Origin: Dichetophora obliterata
Lineage: Eukaryota > Arthropoda > Insecta > Diptera > Sciomyzidae
Length of the DNA stretch: 64,000 nt
Direction: 5' to 3'
Assembly: GCA_963920525.1 (NCBI GenBank)
Contig: OY986438.1
Location: 127,285,420-127,349,419 of the forward strand
Shown one piece after another: positions 35,613 to 47,581 of the stretch. The notes under the pieces were generated by a model. That model saw nothing but the letters and a program-made list of their open reading frames with translations. It was not told the DNA's origin and ran no database searches. The position numbers and the translations under genes were made by a program. Numbering within the stretch: the stretch's first letter is position 1; each line of letters begins with the position of its first letter.

Positions 35613-38064
35613 AATTCGCAATCTGTCAGAGTAACAATTGGCAAATTTTATAATTATACTTAAACTAACATTATTCAGGCCTCAGCAAAAAGTAATATAT
35701 ATGGCATATAATATAGGTACATTAGGCAGGGTGGTCTCCATACAAAAAACAAGTGTTTGATAAACTCGGTCTTAAATATTGCTTGGCTCATTGTAGTACC
35801 CTCCACGAAATGATTTAGCATTGTGTTAACCCTTAGGTTAGCTGACAATTTTTTAATATTGCTTTTTTGGGCAAATTAACCACTTTTTGTTAGGGCAAGT
35901 TTTTTGTTTATATGAATTTTCCAAAAAAAAAAAAAAAACTCAAAAATAAAACTCTAAAAACGGTAACTATCAGTATAAAAAATTTTGAGAAATCTGCTCA
36001 TTTGGGATTTTTTTGATGCTACTTCTTTTGGATGCATGTTTAGGCCGCAGCCCTAAAGGTTTAAGAAAGTAATATATTTACTCACTACTTTATCGACTCG
36101 TTCCAGTATCGCTTCCCGATACACGAACGAGTCGTGTATCGGGCTTCTCCGACGAATGGCTTTTGCTTTTTACTTTTTACTTTTATCACTAATTGATCAG
36201 AAAGTATTACATTTCCATTTTGTAAAACCACGTTAAATTTTATATAAAATGATATATTTCCACTAATTGGAAACAATTAGTCACTTATTGATTATTAGCA
36301 AGCAATCACTAATTAATTGCCAGCAGCATAAATTAAGTTTTCTTTAACGTTCCTGTATATGCACTTCTTTCAGTAGTAAGCAGCCATTATTAATATTCAC
36401 GAATAAAATATTTGCCTAATAAACGAACGTAATGAATAAACATTGTGCATCTAATATAAGTTAACTAATTACTGGTGTTTTGTTTTTCTCCGTTTGCATA
36501 TAAACCGAGCACCAATTGCCCGAAAGTTATATGCAAACAATAGCTCGACTTACCAAGATTTGCATCTAAAGGCCAGCGCTCTTTGGTGAATCATTACTTC
36601 ACCGGAACAGACTCACCTGATCTGTTTATGGTCCTTCGAGCCGGATATAATTTCGACTTCAATAGTCATAACAATGCCATTTATCGTCTAATTTTTGTCC
36701 TTTAACCACCGTTAGAAAGGCAATAAAATTCCCTAAAATAATGGTGCTAACTTGTTCTTTTGGGAACAAAGTTCAATTGGTACCGTAACTGTTTTTATGA
36801 TTATTAATATTATATTATTTTATTTTATTTATTAATGCATGCATTAGAATAAGTATATTGAGGTCTAATTAACGTCATATAATTCAAAGGTACGTATTTT
36901 GTAAATTATATATAGAGCTTCCACGGTACGTGAAATTTTGGCTAAACAAAAATTTATTTAAAAATTTCGTAAATGATGGTCTACTTCTTTGTTACGTTTG
37001 TAAAGTCAAACGTTGGATGCACCAAACCATTCACGAAAAATTTTCAAAACAAAATCTCAATCACTTAATTTATATTTAGGTCTAAGACATTAAAGAGAAT
37101 TTCAATTAAACCTTAAAGACAGTCATTAAGCAACATATTACAACAAAATGCTACGTTAACCTGTGGCTTAGGCGTCATCGTTGCGCGACAGTGGCAACAC
37201 ATTCACACCAATAACACAAGTTAAATCCACCGCAAATGAAAGCGATTAAAAAAAAATCCAACCCAAAATTTAAACTTTAACACTGCTGCTACTTTCTATG
37301 TTGCAAACAAATCCATAGCTTTTCAGACCGCTGATACCTTGTCCCTATTGTCCCTGGCAATATGGAGCAAAAAGTTTTCAAAAAATTGAACAGAACAATA
37401 AAACAAAAACAAAAACGAAAAAAAATTGAAACGCAACCTCATCATCGGCCTAGCCGTAATTTATGCAAAAGCGATTTAATTCAACCTCAAGCTAGACAAC
37501 GCAAGCTTGGGCTAGCTTTTTCCACCTAAATTTTATCCTGCTAGATCAAATTAAAATAATTGCGCCCAAGCACCTGAAATTATGCAATGGTTTTTCCCCA
37601 CATTTGATTCCATTGGCTTTGTTGCCAACTTCCGGCAGTACATTTTTCTCAAAAAAAAAAAACCCAAGTGAAGTACATGAAACGTGAGCTTTTGTGGTTT
37701 TCTTTTCATTACTCATTCCTTTAGATGTTTCGTTCCGCCGTGTGTTGTTCTGTGGTTCAGCTGGTTTTGTTGATGTTGATATTGCTGGTTGTTGTTTTGT
37801 GTGTGCCTTATCTCCGCCTCGCTTGGTTCTACTTTTCATTCATTGAGTTTTCTTTTCATTTTTAGTTTCTTTTAATTTAAAACGATTTTTATCGTAAAAC
37901 CCGCTTTCTTTCACTCACTTTTCTTTCTTTCTTCTTTGAGTGTTTTTCACGGCCGCAATTATTACAAACGCTGCAGGTGCACAGCGAGAAATATTTGATT
38001 GAGAATCGTGAAGGAATTTGTATAGAAATTGTTGTTGAGCCCAATACATAATTTCTATTATGAC
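35613..38064. other. Intron sequence, no element recognised
   Basis: About 2.4 kb without recognisable coding sequence or transposon ends. The section near 37140-37560 is somewhat richer in G and C and may be original host intron. Confidence 0.45.
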
Positions 38065-38066
38065 TA

Positions 38067-39369
38067 AAGAGTGTTTTTTTTAGAGGTTTGTTTTTCGAAT
38101 AGAGATAAAACTGGCATTTTGTGGTCAAATCTGGCAACTCTAATGTCATTTATGTTCAGTTTGATTTGCCATTTCATCGCGAACAGGTTGACAAAAGAAC
38201 AACGCTTGCAAATCGTGCAAATTTATTTCGAAAATAATGGTTCAGTTTGCGAAGTTTACCGCAAGCTCCGTCCATTTTATGGTCGACATAATCGTCCATC
38301 AGAGCAATTAATTCGCTTAACCATGGGTCGTTTTCGCACTACGTTTACTCTATGTGATAATACGCATCCGCAGAGACGTCGAACAGTGCGCACCGAAAAA
38401 ACAATTGCCGTTGTAGACCAAAATGTTGAAGAGGACCCGAATGAATCGATTCGCCACCGTGCACAGCAATTGGAGCTTTGTCCATCAACTTTATGGAAGA
38501 TTTTGCGCAAAGATCTTGGCTTGCGACCTTACAAGATCCAGCTTGTGCAAGAATTAAAGCCGCGAGACCATGCAATGCGTCGTGATTTTGGTGTATGGGC
38601 CGAAAATGAGATTGATCTCGATGCTGATTTTCATCGCAAAATTTTGTTCAGTGATGAGGCTCATTTTTGGTTGAATGGCTACGTCAACAAGCAAAATTGC
38701 CGCATTTGGAGTGAAGAGAATCCACATGAGACCCTTGAGACGCCATTACATCCACAAAAACTGACTGTTTGGTGTGCTCTATGGGCTGGTGGAGTCATTG
38801 GGCCATACTTCTTCCGAAATAATGCTGGAGAGTCAGTTACCGTTAATGGAGACCGGTATAGAGACATGATAACCGACTATTTTGTTCCCAAATTGGATGG
38901 CATGAATGTGGATGAGTTATGATTCCAACAAGACGGCGCTACATGCCACACAGCGCACATCACAATCGATTTATTGAAGGAAACATTCGATGAGCGCATA
39001 ATTTCGCGGAATGGACCTGTCAATTGGCCACCCAGATCGTATGATTTGACACCATTGGAATATTTTCTTTGGGGATATGTGAAGTCGCTCGTCTACGCCA
39101 ACAAACCAGAAACGTTAGGGGACTTGGAAGCCAACATTCGTGGCGTTATTGCCGACATACGGCCCCATATGCTCGAAAAAGTGGTTGAAAATTGGACCTG
39201 TAGAATTGGCTTTATTCGAGCCAGCCGTGGCGGCCACATGCCCGAAATCATATTTAAACATTAATGGCATAAAATTATCCTTCCAATAAAGCCAAATTGA
39301 TGGACATTAAAACGATTTTCTTGTATTTTATTTCAATTCGAAGTTCTATACCTCTAAAAAAACACCCTT
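38067..39369 (+). mobile_element. mariner-type transposon (DD41 group), 1.3 kb
   Basis: The ends AAGAGTGTTTTTTTTAGAGG and CCTCTAAAAAAACACCCTT are inverted repeats differing by a few bases. Both are flanked by TA (38065-38066 and 39370-39371), the Tc1/mariner target. The length of 1,303 bp and the single transposase gene fit the superfamily. A polyadenylation signal (aataaa) lies near 39285. The two ends are very similar, so this is among the youngest insertions in the window. Confidence 0.93.
38143..39264 (+). pseudogene. mariner-type transposase with one in-frame stop
   Basis: I place the start at the ATG at 38143, because upstream codons belong to the terminal repeat. The protein is 373 residues. 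It has an N-terminal helix-turn-helix (LTKEQRLQIVQIYFENNGSV), a second one (DPNESIRHRAQQLELCPSTL) and a DDE domain: first Asp in FSDEAHFWLNG, second in FQQDGATCHTA, third acidic residue in DLTPLEYFLWG. The gap between the second Asp and that last residue is 41, as in the rosa-like DD41D group, but the last residue here is Glu. The only lesion is TGA at 38920-38922, apparently from the Trp in ELWFQQDG. Otherwise the frame is open to TAA at 39264. Confidence 0.9.
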
Positions 39370-39841
39370 TATTTTTATTTTTATACCATTTTACTAAAAA
39401 TATGAAAATCTTCGAAATGAATGGTAAAAAAACCAATATCTTTTAGAAATAAGAAATTTTAGGTTATTACTTGTCAACAAAAACTATTTAAAAAATAAAT
39501 TTCAATTTGTTTGTTGAACGTGGCAAGCTCGCTTTTTCTCTCTCTTCAGCAGACAGAATTTTATTGTGCATCTTATATATATTACTCAAGCGCAAATTTT
39601 GTACGGCGTAAGGCCTTTTATGTACAAGTCCAATATTAATAAATTTAGTATGGTTTGGTAGGCTTAGAGCTGTAGATGTGCAAACTGGACATTTTATTCC
39701 TTAAAATTTTATATATTTTAAGTTATAGCAAGTAAAAATTTGCATAGAATTGTTTTTATGTTGCTTTTTCTCTTCTTAATTTCAGCATATGCTTAAAAAT
39801 ATGTGAGGCATTTTTTCAATAGATATGGAACTGACGAATAA

Positions 39842-40327
39842 TTAATTGTTTTTATGATCTAATAAATTATTATATGAATTAAATTGTGAGCTTTAGATCA
39901 AGTTTTTAAGAAGGCAACAACTACAACTCTGTAAAGAGTTAATCACTTAGCTGACTAGACAGTCTGTTTCGAAAATCGCTACATTTCTTCTTTAGTAGTC
40001 TTCGAGTGATTAAGCTGTGATCAGCTGCTCACTGTTAAAGTCGTATCTGATTTCACACATGTTTGAACAAATTCTTAAGAATGTTACGTTCAAATCGGCC
40101 ACTTAATCATATGGCATTTAAAGCAGTAAGCTATTTATAGATCACAGCCATCAACTCTACCAAGGTAGCCATCTGTTCGTTTCAATTCAATTCTATGGTG
40201 CATTTCGTCGGACACCAATGAATATTGAAATTGAATTGAAAATTGTTGTTGCTTTCTTAAAATATTACTTGATCTAAAGCTCACAATTAAATTCATGTAA
40301 TAATTTAAATAAAATATCACAATTAAT
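39842..40327. mobile_element. Long-hairpin MITE (about 486 bp)
   Basis: The arms pair from ttaattgt at both outer ends inward through tatatgaattaaattgtgag and ctttagatcaagt, then aagRaRgcaacaac. The shared gagctttagRtcaag motif links it to the hairpin at 4434-5043. The loop includes gctgtgatcagctgctcac. There is no coding sequence. Confidence 0.72.
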
Positions 40328-40911
40328 TAACTTATAATATATAATAACATTGTTATATGTATTTATAGACTTTTTATATTTTTTTTATTATTCACACAAA
40401 ACCTGCCCAGTTCTATCTGCGCGGCCGTTCAAACCGAGAAACAACTACATCTGTAGCGAAATTTTTACGAGATGCTTGTAAGCACAATGAAGATCACAAG
40501 AACAAAGTAATATAAAGTAAAGATGCAGCTGCAAACTGAATTCGAAAACTTAAGTTTCTTAAGTATTTTCACAATCTCTGTGAATAATTGCATAGAGACA
40601 GAGTACACATACATAACATTGAACAGAATCATGAAGACTGTTTTAGAGAACATGGCCTTATGTATGAAAGAACAGAACCCATAACTAAATACTCGAAGAC
40701 AGTGTTTACCGTTCATAAATTTTGTGTACGCCAGATTTTTTAACGTTTTTATGCACTCTTACATAAATTATTTTCGTATTTTACATAGGCTTATGTACGA
40801 ATACACTCAAGGTTTGTATAATTAACTGAAGCTTATGTAAGAGTTACATATGATCAGTGAGCACAAAATTCATGTTGGTTTTTTATGAACGCATACATAA
40901 TATATATTTTG

Positions 40912-40985
40912 AGTGTGGTCCACAATACGAGACTAGTACAGAGCCCTGTAGGACTTCAGATGTTGCAGTTAAGGTTTTTCAAGTC
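40912..40985 (-). pseudogene. Possible LINE reverse-transcriptase scrap
   Basis: The - strand reads TATSEVLQGSVLVSYCGP, close to the reverse-transcriptase block (T)SxVxQGSVLGPxL. The match is only about 12 residues and has no further support on either side. It could be a very old LINE fragment or coincidence. Confidence 0.3.
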
Positions 40986-42776
40986 AGGTCGGTAGGGTCG
41001 TAGCAAAGGGGGTCTCGACACTTTTCGACAGAGTCAAAATTTTTTATAAAAAATTATCAATCTTGTTAAATTTTTTAATTTTTGAGGAACATTTGAAGTT
41101 ATTCCTGAGCTATAAAAATTTGAACTCACATTTTTCAGAATTTTGACCCCAGGAAAAGTTTTAAGTCAATCGTTGTAGGAATTATAACAATTTTAAGGTT
41201 TTAAGATTTATGAAGTTTGTGTAAAAGTTTTTTGTCTTTAAAATTTTATTTTTTTTTTGAGAAATGAGATATCGTTTTCATCCCTGAATTCTCTTTCAGA
41301 AAACATACCTCCGTAATGCAATGGACGAGAACCGTTTGAACGGACATGCATCCCTGAGCATACACAAGTAAAATAAAAAGTTTTTTATTGGAAAATTCCT
41401 TGTTTCATATTGAAATAGAAAAAAACTTATCAAATATTTTTGGCTAATGAACCAAAAAAAAATTTGTATGGGAAAAAAATTCAGCAAACTAGAACTAGAA
41501 CTAATCAATTCAAATAGTGTAAATTATAGGCTTAGATCATCATCAACATATATACCAAGATTATCTAAGAAACCCCATGCCGCAAAATTAGTGCTGCTCT
41601 GTGTAATATACAAAAAACTTAACTTGAGAATGAAATGAAACAAATACGAGTATATTTTAATTTTTTAATTTTGAATTAAATAAATTTTTATCAAAACCCC
41701 TCATGGGGTAGTACTGAATACGGCCTGTATAGATAGCTTCCAAAATATATCAGTAGCAAATAAACAATTCCATACATATTTAGTTTATAAAGAAGATTAT
41801 CATGCTATATATCATCAAAAGCTTAAAAAAAAATCTGTGTAGATATCTTTCTTGGAACGTTGTTCCATCGCCCGAAAGAAACGATTTGTTATTAACTTGT
41901 ATATCAGCAAGTAGATTTTCCGAGTAAGAAGCCATGTTTGCTGACACATATAAAATTCTTGATATGCAAGTACAGTTCAATTCTAAGAATGTATGCTAAT
42001 GAAGTATTTTAAAACAACAACTTGCTTCACAATTGCTTTGTTAAGTAAATCAACCATTTTTAAAACATGAGTTGAATCAAATAAACAGAAAAGTTTAACG
42101 ATATTTTTCGATCAATGCTTAAAAAATATACGCGGAAAAACATATTTTCTATTTTGCATGAGCTTGTAAGATTTAAAGTAACTAATTCAGTATCAACTTT
42201 TACTATATCAAATGTGCTAATAGGCTAAATATAAGAAAGAAAAAAATTAAATCAGTATAGCTATTTAAAGTACAAAGTTATACTGCGTAAATACTTTTCG
42301 AAGAGTTTGCATAAATAAGTTACAATATTTTCGTTTTTTTTTTGTCTTGAGTATTGTTGGACTAAAGATCTTCATAATTCATAAAGCTTTGAAGTCCGCA
42401 ATTAAAAGATCTCCAAAACGTCGAAGAATTTTAACTCAATTAAGATTCGACATTAAAGATACATTGTTTATATATATAAAAAACTTATGACGGAAATCAA
42501 ATTCATTTCAAATCCGTATGAATATAGTCTATCTTCCCCACTATTTTTTTTTTATTTTTAATTTGTAATATATTTTTTCAGATTTGTTGGTCGGAAATTA
42601 AACCAAGGAAGTTTTATTTTCTCATATTGATTAACAACCGAAATAAATTTAGAAATTACGCAAGCAAATTAAAAAGCGATGAAATACATTCAGGCTTCGT
42701 TTCAAGAATAAATTTGGACCAATTTGTGTTCTTTAGCAAAATTATTACAATGCCAAAATGAGTTCTTTAGCAAAAT

Positions 42777-42933
42777 TATAACACATTGATAGAATTTAAC
42801 AGATCTTGCTCAAAGTCATAGAACTGAAAGTTGATAAGTGGCACTTTATTTTAATTTTTAGAGACCAGTCAAGGATTGAGAAAACAAAATGCATTCATCA
42901 CTAGCGATAAAATTTTTCTATCAATGTGTTAAA
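42777..42933. mobile_element. Small MITE (157 bp)
   Basis: It has inverted ends TAACACATTGATAGAATTT (near 42778) and AAATTTTTCTATCAATGTGTTA (near 42912), separated by about 115 bp. The target could be TA. There is no coding sequence. Confidence 0.6.
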
Positions 42934-43632
42934 ATAAATTACATAAATCTTGATATCAATAAAAAGAAAAAACTAAATGCAAGTTTACTATTTGAACTGT
43001 TCCAGTAATAACAACATTTTTAAATAATTTAATGTTCATGATGAGGTATGTGTATTTTTTGTTAATTCTCTTGTAGTTTTCAAATATTTTCTTAACCAAA
43101 TTTAACATTTCTGTACGAAGCTATGTTTTTTCAAATAATTATTATAGTTGAACTTTTATCTGCTCCGAAATTACTGCATTGATTTTTTTGAAATTTGGTA
43201 CTGGAAATGGCCAAATTTTTGTTCTAAATTTAGAATAAAATATGCATTCTTAGACACTTCTTTTCGAAGACATTGTTTTTAATACTTTAATCAAATGATC
43301 AGCACTGCTTTTCTAAAAATTGTCATTTCCTGCTTATAGTACCGTACCACAATTATCGGAAAAAATTTTCACACATGAAGTCAACAATATACACGTGAAA
43401 CTAGGGCAAAAGATAGTAAAACTGCGCTCTCACTTTTTCTCTAGAAAATCAGCATTTTTTTTAAAGGACTTTTTAGTTACAGAAAGGAATTGTTTAAAAA
43501 ATTATATTTAAATATTTGAAACCTTCAAAGCCTGACAATAAGGGTATCAAATAAAAGAGGACAAACTCTTTTATCAGAAACACGAAGTGACAATACATCC
43601 ATACCAAATATGTAGAATATTTTAATTGACTT

Positions 43633-45470
43633 ACAGTGATGTGAAAATAAATAGGGACACATGTATTTTTATATTTAAAGCTGCATGAATTATGTACAAG
43701 GTGCCGTAGATATAGATTTTACTCCCTCAGATGGTGATTCTCCTTGATTAGGCGAGTAAAAATGTGTAAGGATGAGGTTCATCTCTCCCCCTTTGGGAGC
43801 TAGAGAGGAAAAACTTGATAATATGTAACATTACGTCATACTCTATATTTTATTTATCTCTTAGCCGATTTCCAATAAAGGGCTGCACAATTACATTTGA
43901 ATTGCTGTACAAAACATTTGTGGAGATCGCAATTACTTTCGTTCTCTCACTCTCATTTGCGGATAGCGTTGGCGTGAGCGAAAATTGTAGGTAGTGTGCG
44001 TAAGTGGAAAACCGGTTGAAAGCAAAACAAATAATAAATTGTCTATCGCGTATTAGTAATGTACATAAAAATAACTTGCAAGAGAAGTACAAGTTGGCAA
44101 GTACTTGAAATACTTGATACCTAATATCAGAAACTTAGAAGATGAATTTGTTTAATTAATGTATATAATGCATGTTTTAATTTAAATGTATATTTTTTTA
44201 AAAACAAAAAACCATTCAGATAAACATAACGAAAATACAAAAAATCAAAAAAATTAAACTTTGTGTGTGGTAATAAATATTTTTTTATAATTAATGTTTG
44301 TATGTAAACCATAAAATCAGTTTAAAAAATAGTAAGTTTAACATCACCGCTCACAATATTTATTTTTATAGCGTCGTTATTAAATCTACTATTAATATTT
44401 TTATTTACAGGAAAAAAATCACTATTTGTTGGTTGTAAGCATTTAAGCATTAAAAAATTAAAATAAAACAATAATTCAATACTTACTTCATCAACTTCCA
44501 TTTTTTTAAAGTTAACTCTTACTTTATTTTTACTTTACTATTGCTCTCATTAGCAACTGATAATGACTTCTGCTTTCAGCATACGCAAGTACTTGCAGTA
44601 GAAGGTTGAACTATACATTTTTTTTTAATTTGGCGAGATAGCGACCGATAATTACAGTAATTGATGAGAGCAAGTTGCGTATGCATTTGATCCGAGAATG
44701 AGAGAGTTAAAACATTACTTTTTTCTGAGCAACAAGCAACGGCTTTACGCTATTTCTTTGCTTAATTCTGGTACAAGTGATGTGCCTAGCTAAAAGTACT
44801 TGGCGGAATTAAAGAAGCAAATACATTTGTGCAGCCCTTTAATTTCCAAAGTTTATATATTGTTGAGAAGAAAATCAAATTTACATGAAGTTGTTTTTAA
44901 AACATTTTGCATGCAGTCACAATTAAGAAAGTTATGAGCAACTAAATTCTAAAAAAATTTTTAATTCAACTTTGATAATAAATATCTCGATTAATAAATA
45001 AATTTTTTGATAATTTTTATGACATAATGTTTTTTTTATGATAAAGTTTTCTATTGACTTGGTTTTTAATCTTGCCAAAGTACTTGAGTACTCAATGCAA
45101 ACATAACAACTTTTTCATTTTAAATTCATTTTAAATAAATAAAACAGTTAGCTTTAGTGTGGTACGATTAGAAAACGGTTTTTGTATCATTGGTTTAAAG
45201 GTCATGTAGTCTCTTTTTCAAAATGTTATTGACTTTGGAGATCGGTTAAGAGAAAAATAAAATATAGAGTGAGACGTAATGTTACATATTATCAAGTTTT
45301 TCCTCTATAGCTCCCAAAGGGGGAGGGATGAACCTCATCATTGCACATTTTTACTCGAGTAATTAAGGAGAATCACCACCCCAAGGAGTTAAATCTATAT
45401 CTGCTTGTTTATAATTCATGCAGCTTTAAATATAAAAATACAGGTGTAAAAAAAACTTACATCACATTAA
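43633..45470. mobile_element. Tc1-like foldback, 1.8 kb, with nested hAT-like insertion
   Basis: Arms of about 220 bp (43633-43860 and 45255-45470) are inverted copies. They begin CAGTGATGTGAAAATAAATA-like, run through tatttaaagctgcatgaatt, gattctccttgatta, ctccccctttgggagct and aaaacttgataatatgtaac. The TA-flanked CAGTGATGT terminus resembles Tc1-like ends. No transposase was recognised. The interior holds the insertion at 43876-44841 and about 400 bp of AT-rich sequence. Confidence 0.72.
43876..44841. mobile_element. hAT-like element (966 bp), nested
   Basis: The ends TAAAGGGCTGCACAA and TTGTGCAGCCCTTTA are perfect 15-bp inverted repeats. They are flanked by perfect 8-bp duplications ATTTCCAA (43868-43875 and 44842-44849), as for hAT elements. 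The interior contains scattered tgagagcaag and cttactctc-like motifs and AT-rich filler, with no transposase. Confidence 0.9.
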
Positions 45471-45475
45471 TACCA

Positions 45476-46742
45476 AACCAAAAAAGCTTTTAGAATTTTT
45501 TTCCTTTTTTTAAGAGATAGTTTTGCTGACTTTCCTGTCCTTTCATCAGCCATACAATGCAAATGTTCGTTGAAACCGTAAATTCTTACAAGCGTTATCT
45601 CAAAGTTATAAAAAGATTTTGAGACGAATCAAAATGGGTTTTGAAGGCAATAAATGTTACTTTTTAATGCTTCATCAAGTCATTTCGAAAAATTCGATCG
45701 CTCGCTTAAATATGCCCTAACGTATAACCAAAAACAGAATTTTTTGCACTTTTTAGTTAACAATATTTTAATAACCAGACGAGGTAGGCCAAATCTGAAA
45801 TCAAATTTGGATTAAGACAACGTGGCTACACAACAAAGTTCTAAATTTTATTTGTCCTTACTCTTTCTAGTGCATTAATAACACATTTTTAAACTGAACG
45901 CAGACTTTTTGGTTGCTTTATTAACCTATTGTTCCCGTTATCTCATAAATGAAGAGAAAAAATCTAGATTTTTGTTTTTGCTTTTTAAACTTAAGAATGT
46001 TAAGAAGAAATACATGAATAAAAAATTTAGATGAATTATATATTTACATTGTGTTTTTGTTCACTTAAACAAATTAATCAGGTGAACGCAGACTTTATGG
46101 GTTATGTGTATATACTTTTTAATGCTTTAGAGGATTCAGGGTCTTTGAACCCAAAAAATCCTGCACTTGATTAAGGGTCTGGGCCAAAAAGTGTTAAATT
46201 GTTTATGAAAATTTTTAAAAGTTCGTCACTTGTGATATTTTTCAGAAACTTTTTTGATCATTTCTTGTGTATTAGCTATCTTTTAGATCAGATTTTCAGT
46301 TGGCAAGAAATTCATTGGCTTACAATTCATCTATTGTGAGCATTTTTCTAGTACAAACGTTTGAATCCGTTGAAACGGATGAACGGTTCTGATTTACTTG
46401 CGACTAATAAAAGAAATTTTATCATGGATAGATATGAATAGATATTAAAATTCCTATATATTACTTAAAATGAAACTGTGTTCCACTTTTTGTAAATTAT
46501 GGTAAAAAATTTTTAAAAAGAAAAAAGAGTAAGCACAAGATGAAAAATATTGTTTATATAAAATCCAAAGAAACAACAGTTCTATCAAGAACTAAAACGC
46601 TTTTTTACAAAATTATTTGTAAACTGACTCTATTAAAAATAAAATAAAATAATTTTTGTATTAATAAAGGTCTTTTTTTTAGTGTAGCTTTTAATATTAC
46701 AGCATACCATTTTTCATAAACATATCTTTTGTTTTCCTACAG
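45476..46742. other. Intron sequence up to the second endostatin exon
   Basis: No gene is recognised. A short phrase gaacgcagactttWtggg occurs at about 45897 and 46083, each near cattaac or ttaatc runs. The last 60 bases form the acceptor tract of the Mp intron. Confidence 0.5.
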
Positions 46743-46922
46743 AGTACAAAATCTTGATTCGATTGTGCGTGTTGCTGACCGTGAGCTGCCGGTGGTGAAT
46801 ACACGCGGTGATGTCCTCTTCAACTCCTGGAAGGGCATCTTCAATGGACAGGGTGGATTCTTTTCCCAAGCGCCGCGTATTTACAGCTTTAGCGGCAAGA
46901 ACGTTCTCACGGATCCACTGTG
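46743..46922 (+). CDS. Mp: Second endostatin-domain exon of collagen XV/XVIII (Multiplexin)
   Basis: The acceptor is gttttcctacag and the donor is TG|gtaagtcg. The first base completes the Arg codon left open by the exon at 3518-3648. The exon reads VQNLDSIVRVADRELPVVN, then TRGDVLFNSWKGIFNGQGG and FFSQAPRIYSFSGKNVLTDP, ending in a split Trp codon. This is the middle of endostatin: SIVRxADR, PVVNxxxxxLFxSW and ARIxSFxGKxVLxxPxW are family hallmarks. The exon ends in phase 2, so the next should begin with G and encode the C-terminal, cysteine-containing part; I did not find it before 64000. Codon use is richer in G and C than the surrounding intron. No damage is visible, so this is a live host exon separated from its partner by 43,094 bp. 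Confidence 0.94.
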
Positions 46923-47181
46923 GTAAGTCGAGCTGAATGTGTGTGAAAGTGTGTACGTGTTGATTCTGGTGTTTACTTAGCGGTTTGTTTGTTTGTTTTA
47001 AGCAGTAGTTGTTTATTCTTTATGCTTTTCATCTATTTTTTTTTTTCAACTTTTGGAAACTTTGTGCTTATTTGGTATCAACCTATTCGAGGAGCCGTTA
47101 TTCTCTTGTTGTAGTTTTGTTTTTTTTATACCGATGCCCTCTACTAGTGTTGCCAAGTCAGTGCTTTTTGCACTGAATCTA

Positions 47182-47581
47182 CACGGTTAAAAATTTTGAA
47201 CTAAATTTTAAACTTTTTTGAATAACATATAGGACAACACCAAAAAAAGATTATTTTAACCCGAGGAAAAGTTTAACATTTTCTAGTTGACAAAAAGATT
47301 AGTTTTTAATCCGAAAAAAGTTTTAAAAAAGCCATTTCATGATTTGAACCTACGTTTTTTGATATGCTGATTCAACACCATATCCACTCGTCCAAATCAG
47401 TTGCTAACAAGGTTTCGCTTATTTTGCATCATTACGATTGCATTCGTAAGCTTTCAGGAACGTGGGTTCGAGACCCAGCTAAATGAAACTAAAGTAGGGA
47501 TTACAGATAGTACTTTTTGGATTAAGAATTTCTTTAAACCAAAGTTTGAATTAAAAAGTAGTCCAAAATTTTTAACCGTGA
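47182..47581. mobile_element. Hairpin MITE with central tRNA-like sequences (400 bp)
   Basis: The ends are CACGGTTAAAAATTTTGAAC and the complement of CACGGTTAAAAATTTTGGAC, with further pairing inward. Between them lie two tRNA-like segments. The - strand near 47345-47400 reads GGACGAGTGGATATGG (A-box-like) and GTAGGTTCAAATC (B-box-like). The + strand near 47455-47485 reads CGTGGGTTCGAGACCCAGCT, a good B box with T-arm pairing, and has only a weak A box upstream. No target duplication is clear. It is either a palindromic SINE-derived element or a MITE that took up tRNA-like pieces. Confidence 0.6.

Larger units (their letters stand above)
40328..43632. other. Intron sequence with small element remnants
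   Basis: Apart from the LINE scrap near 40912 and the small MITE at 42777-42933, no gene or transposon end is recognised. The open frames are low-complexity. Confidence 0.45.
3649..46742 (+). other. 43-kb phase-2 intron of Mp, inside the endostatin domain
   Basis: The donor gtaattaag at 3649 and the acceptor cctacag ending at 46742 restore an Arg codon and an uninterrupted endostatin reading frame. The intron is packed with DNA transposons, Helitrons and foldback elements, listed separately. No other host exon was recognised inside it on either strand. Confidence 0.85.
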
